Source of the DNA: CAZNMF01 sp035547155
GTDB lineage: Bacteria; Acidobacteriota; Vicinamibacteria; Vicinamibacterales; SCN-69-37
Reading direction: 5' to 3'
DNA: 12,607 bases
Assembly: GCA_035547155.1 (NCBI GenBank)
Contig: DASZVJ010000119.1
Location: forward strand, 1 to 12,607
Shown here: positions 6,828 to 12,607 of the stretch, piece after piece
How the letters are laid out: each line of letters opens with the position of its first letter
Numbering within the stretch: the first letter of the stretch is position 1
Program-made: the position numbers and the translations under genes
Notes under the pieces: generated by a model
What the model was told of the DNA's origin: nothing
Database searches by the model: none
Seen by the model: only the letters and a program-made list of their open reading frames with translations

Positions 6828-8744
6828 CTATGGTTTCCGTCCGAAGAACACGAACGTGCCTCGCGTCGCGGACGTGATGATATCCATTCGTCCGTCCTTG
6901 TTCAGATCGGCCACTGAAATCTGCGCGCCGACACCGGAACGGTTGTGGATCAGCTCCGGCACGAACCGCGCGCCGCCCGGCGCCTTCGGATCGCGCACGG
7001 TGCGGAACCAGTACAGCGCGGGCACGCCGTTCGGATCGGGGTCGACGTAACTTTCGAGATGCGAGTACACGCGCTTGCCGGTGATGAAATCCGGCACGCC
7101 GTCGCCGTCGATATCCGCAAACTCCGCGGCGTGCATCTCCGACATCGTCACGCCGCCCGCGTTCGTCGTCGAGAAATCGTCGATGATCATGTGCCGCACG
7201 AACGTAATCGCGCCGGCCTTGTCGCGCTTCTGCTCGAACCAGGCGAGGCCGAAGCCGTGCGCGTTGAGGCCGGTGACGACGTCCATCAGGCCGTCGCCGT
7301 TGACGTCGTAGACGGCGATCTCCGCGCCGCCCGCACCTTCCGCACGACCCCATCGTCCGAACGCGACGGGATGATACGGCCACGTCCCTGGCGTCCCAGG
7401 CGGCGGCTGTTCCCACCAACCCGCGGCCTGCACGACGTCGACACGCCCATCGCCGTTGATGTCGCCGGCGCCAAGCCCGTGTCCGTGCGCGAGACCGGCC
7501 TCCGAGATCGCGTGCGCGGGCCATGGCGCAGTGGGATTGGCCGGGTCGGGCTTCGCGTACGCCAGCGTGCCGCCGACCCCGCCCATGCCGAAGATGATCT
7601 CCGGCTGACCGTCGCCGTCGAGATCCTTCATCGCGGTGAACTCACCGGTGATCTGCGGCAGCACGCGGAACTTGTCCCAGCGCCGATGCGCGCCGCGAGG
7701 GTTCACGTAGAGCGTCATCGGACGGCTCTCGGCGGCCAGCACGTCGGGCCAGCCATCGCCGGTGAAATCCCACGCGTAGTCGACCCACGTGTTCGCAAAG
7801 CTCGACGTCGGGCTCTGCGCCGCGCCGGTGTAGATCTCTTCGCGCGTCGTATACGTCGGACCGAGGTAGTAGTACGGGCCCGCAACAACGTCGAGCACGC
7901 CATCGCGATTGAAATCGGCGACGCCCGCGCCCCACGAATAGTAGAAGTCGTCGAGACGCTGCATGCGGAACCGCGGCGACACCGTCTCGGCCGGCAGCAC
8001 GCGTGCGTGGAGATCCTTGAACGACACGTCGGCGAACGTCACCGTGCCCGCGCCGACGTGCAGCGCGATCGGCCCATAGCCGGATCCGTTGTCGCCGATC
8101 GCGCCGGGAATGAAGTCGATGCCCTGATTGAGCGTCGGCCGCACGATGTCCGAGTCGATCGCCACGCTGATCTGATTCCAGTCGCCCGCGCGCAGGCCCG
8201 GCGCCGGCGGCATCAGCTCGGGCAGCGGCGATGGGAACGTCATCGGCGAGCCGCCGCGGCCGGCGCCCGTCATCGCGAAGCCGCGGCCGCCGCGGCCGTT
8301 GGGATTCGGCGGCGGCGCGCTGCGCACGAATGGGCCGACGGGCGGCAGCGCCTCGCGCGCGATCTCGTGGCCGTTGTCGTCGATCGTCAGCCGATACGTC
8401 GCGAGGTCGCCGGCCTTCAGCGACACGTACACGCCGGACTTGCCGTTGGCGGCGTCTTGCAGGCGAAACAGCACGCCGGCATCGCACGGATCGCTACATC
8501 GGAAACGTGAAAAGAAGTCTGCGTCCTGATACGCGCGATCGAGCACGAGCCAGCCGCCGCCGGCCGTGACCGCAGCACCGGAGACCTCACCGTCCTTCGC
8601 CGTCCACGTCGCCGGCCCGATGGTGTGCCATCCCGCCAGCGTCGATCCGTGGAAGGTCTCGTCGGGCACGAAGTCGGACGCAGGACCTTGCGCAAGTGCG
8701 AGTGTCGTGAGGCCGGCAGCGACGACGAAGACAAGACGGGACAT
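6828..8744 (-). CDS. Secreted protein: DUF1080-like domain fused to a seven-motif FG-GAP/VCBS propeller
   Basis: A 638-residue exported protein. The signal peptide is MSRLVFVVAAGLTTLALAQG (cleavage near residue 18). Residues about 25-250 look like a DUF1080 / LamG-like sugar-binding or 3-keto-disaccharide-hydrolase-fold domain (FHGSTLAGWHTIG, AGVLFRLQD, GDWNQISVAI, YGPIALHVGAGTVTFADVSF), with a Gly/Pro-rich insert at about 141-183. Residues about 265-638 carry seven FG-GAP/VCBS calcium-loop motifs of the DxNxDGxxD kind, starting at 277, 326, 374, 428, 480, 544 and 613. That count is right for a complete seven-bladed beta-propeller. An open frame continues upstream through the MFS gene to 10205, but the signal peptide shows the true start is ATG 8744. 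There is no obvious ribosome site. It starts 32 bases after the transporter ends. It probably binds or acts on sugars outside the cytoplasm. Confidence 0.85.
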   Translation of the reverse strand: MSRLVFVVAAGLTTLALAQGPASDFVPDETFHGSTLAGWHTIGPATWTAKDGEVSGAAVTAGGGWLVLDRAYQDADFFSRFRCSDPCDAGVLFRLQDAANGKSGVYVSLKAGDLATYRLTIDDNGHEIAREALPPVGPFVRSAPPPNPNGRGGRGFAMTGAGRGGSPMTFPSPLPELMPPAPGLRAGDWNQISVAIDSDIVRPTLNQGIDFIPGAIGDNGSGYGPIALHVGAGTVTFADVSFKDLHARVLPAETVSPRFRMQRLDDFYYSWGAGVADFNRDGVLDVVAGPYYYLGPTYTTREEIYTGAAQSPTSSFANTWVDYAWDFTGDGWPDVLAAESRPMTLYVNPRGAHRRWDKFRVLPQITGEFTAMKDLDGDGQPEIIFGMGGVGGTLAYAKPDPANPTAPWPAHAISEAGLAHGHGLGAGDINGDGRVDVVQAAGWWEQPPPGTPGTWPYHPVAFGRWGRAEGAGGAEIAVYDVNGDGLMDVVTGLNAHGFGLAWFEQKRDKAGAITFVRHMIIDDFSTTNAGGVTMSEMHAAEFADIDGDGVPDFITGKRVYSHLESYVDPDPNGVPALYWFRTVRDPKAPGGARFVPELIHNRSGVGAQISVADLNKDGRMDIITSATRGTFVFFGRKP

Positions 8745-8776
8745 GGATGGCCTGCGTGAGGTGAGCGCTCGGCGCG

Positions 8777-10099
8777 TCACACTTCGGAGATGGTCGCGGC
8801 AACGGCCGCGATCGGTTGCGGCGCCGAGTGATCGTTGAACACCGGCCGCGTCGGGTCGATCATCAGCCAGCATCCCGCCCCGATCAGAAACAGCGCGGAT
8901 AGCAGGTAGAGCGGAAAATCCCAGTTGTGGAACAGCGTCACCGAGTAGGCGACGATAAGCGGACACGCCATGCTCGCCAGCTGGCCGGCCGTGTTCATGA
9001 TCGCGCCGACGACCGCGATGTGGTTGCGGCCGACTTCGCTGCACACGCCCCACGCCGCGCCGAGCGTGAACATGCAGACGCCCGTGGCGACGGCGATCAG
9101 AATGGCGGCCGGCAGCGGCGACCCCGACGCGGCCGCGACGAACAGCGCAACGGCCGAGATCACGTACGCGACGGCGCCGAGCACGCAGCGGCCCGTCTTC
9201 AGTCCGAAGCGCGCGCACAGCCGGTCCGTCACGATGCCGCCGAACAGATCGCTCGGCACGCTCACGAGCAGCGGCAGGCCCGACAGAAATCCGAGCGCAG
9301 TCGCGTCGAAGCCGTGCCGCTGCTGCAGGTACGTCGGCAGCCACGTGATGCAGAAGTAGAACATCATGCTGTTCGAGACGTACATGATGCAGAGCGCGAT
9401 CACGTTGCGATCCCGCAGCAGACGCCAGAAGTACGCCGCGCCGGCCACGTGCGGCACGGCGGCGGGCCGCTCGGCGAGGATCCGATCGCGCTCGGCCGGA
9501 CTGATGCGCGGATGCTCGGTCGGCTCGTCGTGGTACCACCGACGCCACGCCGCGACCCACACGAACCCGATCGCGCCGAACAACACGAAGATCGTCCGCC
9601 ACGACGCATGCGGCAGCAGCGCGACGATGACGATCGGCGTCAACCCGCCGACCAGATGCGCGCCGGCGAAGAAGACGCCCTGCACCGTGCCGCGCTCGCG
9701 CGTCGGGATCCAGTGCGACAGCGCCCGCGCCGCGCACGGCCACGCGCCGGCCTCGCCGGCGCCGAACAGGAAGCGCACCACCAGCATCGACGTGTAGTTC
9801 AACGCCGCACCGGTGGCGATCGTGAACGTCGACCACCACAGCACGATGCGCGTCAGCACCGCGCGCGTGCCGAGCTTGTCCGCCCAGGCCGCCGTCGGAA
9901 TCTCGAAGAGCGCGTATGCCATCGCGAACGCGCTGAAGACGTAGCCCATCTCCACCGTCGACAGGCTGAGGTCGCGCATGATGTCCGGCGCGAGCTTCGA
10001 GATGCAGACACGGTCGATGTACGTCACCATCGCCAGCGTCGTCGTCAACGCCACAACCTGATAACGCACACGCGTCGTCCGCGCGGGAACTGTCGTCAT
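8777..10099 (-). CDS. MFS transporter, anion:cation symporter (ACS) type
   Basis: Inner-membrane permease of the major facilitator superfamily, 440 residues, with about 12 hydrophobic segments. ACS-family features include YIDRVCIS in the first membrane helix (27-34), the loop 2-3 motif ADKLGTRAVL (73-82), GAGEAGAWPCAARALSHWIP (113-132) followed by RERG, and a cytoplasmic central loop at about 186-225. ACS members carry organic anions such as hexuronates, glucarate, tartrate and phthalate. Downstream of a four-carbon acid sugar kinase and a PdxA2-type enzyme, the most likely cargo is threonate, erythronate or a related aldonate; this is inferred from context. The start at 10099 is the only ATG before the first helix but has no ribosome site. 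A 118-base gap packed with repeats separates it from the pdxA-like gene. Confidence 0.9.
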   Translation of the reverse strand: MTTVPARTTRVRYQVVALTTTLAMVTYIDRVCISKLAPDIMRDLSLSTVEMGYVFSAFAMAYALFEIPTAAWADKLGTRAVLTRIVLWWSTFTIATGAALNYTSMLVVRFLFGAGEAGAWPCAARALSHWIPTRERGTVQGVFFAGAHLVGGLTPIVIVALLPHASWRTIFVLFGAIGFVWVAAWRRWYHDEPTEHPRISPAERDRILAERPAAVPHVAGAAYFWRLLRDRNVIALCIMYVSNSMMFYFCITWLPTYLQQRHGFDATALGFLSGLPLLVSVPSDLFGGIVTDRLCARFGLKTGRCVLGAVAYVISAVALFVAAASGSPLPAAILIAVATGVCMFTLGAAWGVCSEVGRNHIAVVGAIMNTAGQLASMACPLIVAYSVTLFHNWDFPLYLLSALFLIGAGCWLMIDPTRPVFNDHSAPQPIAAVAATISEV

Positions 10100-10120
10100 T
10101 GGTGTGCGGACAGTCTACTG

Positions 10121-10141
10121 CGGGCTGCGGGCCACGGGCTA
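10121..10141. repeat. CGGGCTA-type heptamer repeat, 3 units
   Basis: Three consecutive 7-base units, CGGGCTG, CGGGCCA and CGGGCTA, continue into CGGCGAC. This is the same family as the CTACGGG repeats at 6804-6824, in another phase and less perfect. It lies in the gap between the transporter and the pdxA-like gene. Confidence 0.68.
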
Positions 10142-10158
10142 CGGCGACGAGCGACATC

Positions 10159-10184
10159 GGGGCCGCCACAAGGGCGGCCCCTAC
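10159..10184. repeat. GC-rich hairpin repeat, 9-base-pair stem
   Basis: Stem GGGGCCGCC (10159-10167) pairs with GGCGGCCCC (10173-10181) around an ACAAG loop and ends in TAC. From 10160 on it is identical to 2669-2693, about 7.5 kb away. It lies downstream of the pdxA-like gene, beside a second unit at 10196. No U-tract follows on the transcribed strand. Confidence 0.85.
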
Positions 10185-10195
10185 GTTTGAGTTGC

Positions 10196-10221
10196 GGGCG
10201 GCCACGGGGGGCCGCCCCTAC
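10196..10221. repeat. GC-rich hairpin repeat overlapping the stop codon of the pdxA-like gene
   Basis: Stem GGGCGGCC (10196-10203) pairs with GGCCGCCC (10210-10217) around ACGGGG and is followed by CTAC (10218-10221). The gene's TAG stop (10220-10218) is the reverse complement of the CTA in this conserved CTAC end, so the repeat supplies the stop codon. Confidence 0.85.
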
Positions 10222-11231
10222 ATTGCATCGCGAACCACCCCGCGTCTCGTCGCCAACTGTGCTGCTTGTCGCAGCGCTTCGACGAGGCTGCGCTCATCGG
10301 CTTTGCCGGTGCCGGCAATATCGAAGGCGGTGCCGTGATCGACCGACGTCCGAACGACAGGCAGGCCGATCGTGATGTTGACGCCGGCGTCGAGGCCGAG
10401 GACCTTCACCGGACAATGCCCCTGGTCGTGATACATCGCGACGACGAGGTCGAAGTCGCCGCGGATCGCGCGGAAGAACGTCGTGTCGGCGGGCAGCGGA
10501 CCGATCGCGTCAATGCCGGCGGCGCGCGCGCGTGCGATGCCGGGCGCGATCTTCGTTTCCTCCTCGCCACGGCCGAACAGGCCGTTCTCCCCCGCGTGCG
10601 GATTGATGCCGCAGACGGCGATGCGCGGCGACGGAATGCCGGCGCGGACGAGCGCGTCGTGGCCGCGGCGGATCGTCCGCTCGACCAGATCCGCATCGAT
10701 GCGGGCGATCGCGTCGAGCAGGCCGATATGCGTCGTGCAGTGAATCACGCGCAGGCCCGGCGCGCTCAACATCATCGAAACCTCGGGCGTGCCGGTCAGA
10801 TGCGCGAGCAACTCGGTGTGGCCGGGGAACAGATGCCCGCCGGCGTGCAGCGCTTCCTTGTTGATGGGTGCCGTGCAGATCGCGTCGACCTCGCCGGCCA
10901 CGGCGAGCTCAACGGCACGCTCGATATAGCGATACGCCGCGTCGCCGGCAGTCGGCGACAACACGCCGAACGGCAGACCGTCGGGGATCAGCGCCAGATC
11001 GACGCAGTCGATCGTGCCCGCGTCGAAGCGCGCCTCGCCGGGACCTTGGACGCGTCGCACCGCGATCGACACGCCGCAAATCGCGGCGGCTTTCTCAAGT
11101 CGCCTCGCGTCGCCGATGACAAGCGCGCGGCACTGTGCCGCCACATCAGGACGCGCGAGCGCTTTGACGACGACCTCGGGGCCCACGCCGGCCGCGTCGC
11201 CCATCGTGATCGCGATGATCGGACGATCCAT
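10218..11231 (-). CDS. pdxA: PdxA2-type 4-phospho-D-threonate / D-erythronate dehydrogenase (PdxA family)
   Basis: NAD-dependent, metal-dependent dehydrogenase of the PdxA family, 337 residues. Classical PdxA acts on 4-phosphohydroxy-L-threonine in vitamin B6 synthesis; PdxA2 paralogues beside DUF1537 kinases oxidise and decarboxylate 4-phospho-D-threonate (or erythronate) to dihydroxyacetone phosphate. The coupled kinase makes the PdxA2 role far more likely. Motifs: TMGDAAGVGPE (9-19), TAPINKEALH (120-129), GHTELLAHLTG (137-147), THIGLLDA (167-174), NPHAGENGLFG (210-220), MYHDQGHCPVK (266-276) and RTSVDHGTAFDIAG (294-307). Histidines 168, 212 and 268 are the expected metal ligands. ATG 11231 overlaps the kinase TGA by one base and has AAGGAA upstream, so it beats the longer upstream frame. 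The stop codon lies in a hairpin repeat. The enzyme is cytoplasmic and probably dimeric, as the family is. Confidence 0.9.
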   Translation of the reverse strand: MDRPIIAITMGDAAGVGPEVVVKALARPDVAAQCRALVIGDARRLEKAAAICGVSIAVRRVQGPGEARFDAGTIDCVDLALIPDGLPFGVLSPTAGDAAYRYIERAVELAVAGEVDAICTAPINKEALHAGGHLFPGHTELLAHLTGTPEVSMMLSAPGLRVIHCTTHIGLLDAIARIDADLVERTIRRGHDALVRAGIPSPRIAVCGINPHAGENGLFGRGEEETKIAPGIARARAAGIDAIGPLPADTTFFRAIRGDFDLVVAMYHDQGHCPVKVLGLDAGVNITIGLPVVRTSVDHGTAFDIAGTGKADERSLVEALRQAAQLATRRGVVRDAM

Positions 11232-12415
11232 CACTCTTCCTTCCGAAGACGCCCGCGAACTCGCACGAATGCGCCGCGGTCGCCGAACGAACCCGACTTC
11301 GTGACGACCGCGAGCGCGCGCGAGCCGATTGCCGACGACAGCACGATGCCCGGCTCCAGCTCGTCGAGCAATCTCAGCCCGGTGATGCCCCACGCAGACA
11401 GCACGCCGACTGCCGTGTCGCCACCTGTGACGACAACGCCGCCCACGATGTCGGCGCATGACCGCAGCATCTCACCGAGTCTCGCCATCAGCGTCGCATC
11501 GTCGTCGACTGACGACGCGCCCTCGTCGAGGCTGACGAGCACGTCGTCACCGCGCTCGAGCGCGTGCGCCACATCGATCACCAGAGCGCCGTTCGTCGCT
11601 GCGGTACCTGGCGCGAGTCGAGCCGCCGGCACCACGATACGTCGAATGCCGTCCTGAACGAGCGCTGCGGCCTGCTCGCGCGCGACGAGGCTGCGGCTGC
11701 CGACGACGAAGAGCCGTGGACCGGCCACAGACGAGTTGACGCGCGCGCGCGGCTGCCCTGCCGGCAATGTCGCCGCGATCGCGTGAGCCAGCCCGCCGGA
11801 TCCGACCCAAATGATGCCCGGCCCGAGCGCACGGCCATCGTGCGCGATCGCGCGCAGATCCCCGTCGGTTTTTGCGTCGCAGACAACGCACGCGACGCCG
11901 CGCGAGCGTTCGCGACCCAGCGCCTCCGGCAATGTGCGATCGCGCACGGTCGTGAGACCGACGGACGCGACGCGCAGCCCGTCGCGTGCGAGCAGCCCGA
12001 CGATCGACACGCCGTCGCTCGCGGCGCGGGTGTCGTTGACGACGAGTCGCCCGTCGATCGTCGCCCATCCTGTCGCGGGGAACGCGGGCGCGACGATCGC
12101 GAAGCTCTCGCGATCCCACGCCGACAACGCGGCCGCGATCTCGACGCCGACATGGCCACGCAGGAGCGAGTCGATCTTCTTGTACAAAATCGACGCGCCA
12201 GCTCGACGGCACGCGTCGACAGCCGCGGCCGTCCGCGCGCGCGCCGCACCGGCATCCATCGCGCGGCTTCCGGTGCTGATAGCGATGACGTCCGCGTCGG
12301 CGCGAACGACATCGTCCGTCCACCCGACGACGACCGACAAACCCGCGGAGAGAAACGCGACGCCGGTATCCGCCGCGCCGGTCAGATCGTCGGCGACAAC
12401 GGCGAACCGCACCAT
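11231..12415 (-). CDS. Four-carbon acid sugar kinase (DUF1537; DtnK/DenK/OtnK type)
   Basis: ATP-dependent kinase that 4-phosphorylates four-carbon aldonic acids such as D-threonate or D-erythronate, feeding the PdxA2-type enzyme encoded next. It has 394 residues, within the usual family range, and is cytoplasmic. N-terminal substrate domain: ADDLTGAADTG (8-18), YKKIDSLLRG (78-87) and APAFPATGW (109-117) then DG. C-terminal nucleotide domain: VVGS (237-240), VVTGGDTA (328-335) and VVTKSGSFGD (370-379). The family motif is normally KKxDSTLRG; the Thr is Leu84 here, which might affect substrate fit. ATG 12415 gives the typical short N-terminus; an ATG at 12460 would add 15 residues and overlap the divergent permease start. 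It ends as TGATG, coupled to the next gene. Which C4 acid is used cannot be told; a DenK or OtnK activity is as possible as DtnK. Confidence 0.9.
   Translation of the reverse strand: MVRFAVVADDLTGAADTGVAFLSAGLSVVVGWTDDVVRADADVIAISTGSRAMDAGAARARTAAAVDACRRAGASILYKKIDSLLRGHVGVEIAAALSAWDRESFAIVAPAFPATGWATIDGRLVVNDTRAASDGVSIVGLLARDGLRVASVGLTTVRDRTLPEALGRERSRGVACVVCDAKTDGDLRAIAHDGRALGPGIIWVGSGGLAHAIAATLPAGQPRARVNSSVAGPRLFVVGSRSLVAREQAAALVQDGIRRIVVPAARLAPGTAATNGALVIDVAHALERGDDVLVSLDEGASSVDDDATLMARLGEMLRSCADIVGGVVVTGGDTAVGVLSAWGITGLRLLDELEPGIVLSSAIGSRALAVVTKSGSFGDRGAFVRVRGRLRKEE
11237..11242 (-). promoter_or_regulatory. Ribosome binding site of the pdxA-like gene
   Basis: AAGGAA on the minus strand, six bases before ATG 11231, inside the last codons of the kinase gene. 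Together with the TGATG overlap it supports translational coupling and fixes the start. Confidence 0.75.
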
Positions 12416-12441
12416 CTTTCGTTGCGTATCTGCACGAGACT

Positions 12442-12447
12442 GGGAGG
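12442..12447 (+). promoter_or_regulatory. Ribosome binding site of the ADOP permease gene
   Basis: GGGAGG lies two bases before ATG 12450 and five before the in-frame GTG at 12453. Spacing favours the GTG, start-codon preference the ATG; either way the gene start is well placed. Confidence 0.65.
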
Positions 12448-12449
12448 CG

Positions 12450-12607
12450 ATGGTGGACATCGAAACGATTCTTCGAGACGTACGCTACACGTTGCGCGGC
12501 CTGCAACGACAACCTGGCACCACGGCGCTCGCGCTCGGCGCTCTCGCCATCGGCATTGCCGTCAACGCCACCGTCTTCACCAGCCGCAAGGCCATCTTCG
12601 ATCGTCC
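12450..12607 (+). CDS. ADOP/MacB-like ABC transporter permease (N-terminal fragment)
   Basis: Only the first 52 codons are present; the frame leaves the window open. The start reads MVDIETILRDVRYTLRGLQR, then QPGTTALALGALAIGIAVN and ATVFTSRKAIFDR. That is the hallmark N-terminus of MacB/FtsX-type permeases of the ADOP kind (acidobacterial duplicated orphan permease): a short cytoplasmic 'DVRYTLRGLQRQPG' segment followed by the first membrane helix with a G-I-x-V/A-N-A-T-x-F motif. Full-length members are about 800 residues with a periplasmic MacB domain and usually lack a partner ATPase gene nearby. It is transcribed away from the kinase, with only about 34 bases between the two starts, so any promoter lies within or near the start of the other gene. 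Role unknown; MacB relatives export peptides or drugs or transmit mechanical force. Confidence 0.82.
   Translation, partial: MVDIETILRDVRYTLRGLQRQPGTTALALGALAIGIAVNATVFTSRKAIFDR

Noticed and set aside
10100..10120. A -10-like TAGACT box upstream of the MFS gene on the minus strand
   Set aside because: There is no matching -35 at proper spacing, and a single hexamer with two mismatches in GC-rich DNA is not evidence of a promoter.
6828..10205. A single 1125-residue protein on the minus strand
   Set aside because: The first half is an out-of-frame reading of the MFS gene. The real protein starts at ATG 8744 with a clear signal peptide.
10196..10221. Intrinsic terminator after the pdxA-like gene
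   Set aside because: The hairpin is strong but no U-tract follows on the transcribed strand, and the same element occurs elsewhere as a dispersed repeat. Attenuation remains possible.
11229..11459. N-terminal extension of the pdxA-like protein upstream of 11231
   Set aside because: It would overlap the kinase C-terminal motifs. ATG 11231 has a ribosome site, a one-base stop overlap and the canonical PdxA N-terminus.

Overview
The window is GC-rich and densely coded. It reads as a chromosomal segment from an Acidobacteriota-like bacterium, perhaps of the Vicinamibacteria type. The main taxonomic clue is the start of an orphan MacB-like permease at the right edge, of the kind called ADOP (acidobacterial duplicated orphan permease). 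Several secreted DUF1080 (3-keto-disaccharide hydrolase fold) proteins fit this, as does the abundance of short GC-rich intergenic repeats. The assignment is an inference; there is no rRNA or marker gene here.

Ten genes lie head to tail on the minus strand and fill almost everything up to about 12415. In transcription order (right to left) they are: a DUF1537 four-carbon acid sugar kinase (12415-11231); a PdxA2-type 4-phospho-threonate/erythronate dehydrogenase (11231-10218), translationally coupled to the kinase; an ACS-family MFS transporter (10099-8777); a secreted protein joining a DUF1080-like domain to seven FG-GAP/VCBS calcium motifs (8744-6828); a methylmalonate-semialdehyde-dehydrogenase-type aldehyde dehydrogenase (6801-5341); two different secreted DUF1080 proteins (5295-4441 and 4329-3481); a small secreted DUF1554/endostatin-fold-like protein (3423-2725); a GlcD-type FAD oxidase (2649-1192); and a GlcE-type partner (1161 to the left edge, C-terminus cut off). 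On the plus strand only the first 52 codons of the ADOP permease (from 12450) are present, divergent from the kinase.

The best-supported function is uptake and breakdown of a four-carbon aldonic acid (D-threonate or D-erythronate type): transporter, then 4-kinase, then decarboxylating dehydrogenase giving dihydroxyacetone phosphate. The GlcDE pair would oxidise a 2-hydroxy acid such as glycolate or lactate, and the aldehyde dehydrogenase would handle a semialdehyde. The four secreted proteins could act on oxidised sugars or glycosides outside the cytoplasm. That all these steps form one pathway is my inference from gene order. No regulator and no 3-keto-forming sugar oxidoreductase is in the window, and the GlcF iron-sulfur subunit is not seen.

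The most unusual DNA-level feature is in the gaps between genes. Five of the eight true gaps carry short repeats of different kinds: GC-rich hairpins ending in CCTAC (five copies), an octamer tandem array, a TTCGAAG heptamer array, and CGGGCTA-type heptamers (two sites). Several begin exactly at a stop codon, and in one case the stop codon of the pdxA-like gene lies inside the repeat motif. No gap exceeds 120 bases. I saw no tRNA, rRNA, CRISPR array, insertion sequence or convincing promoter.
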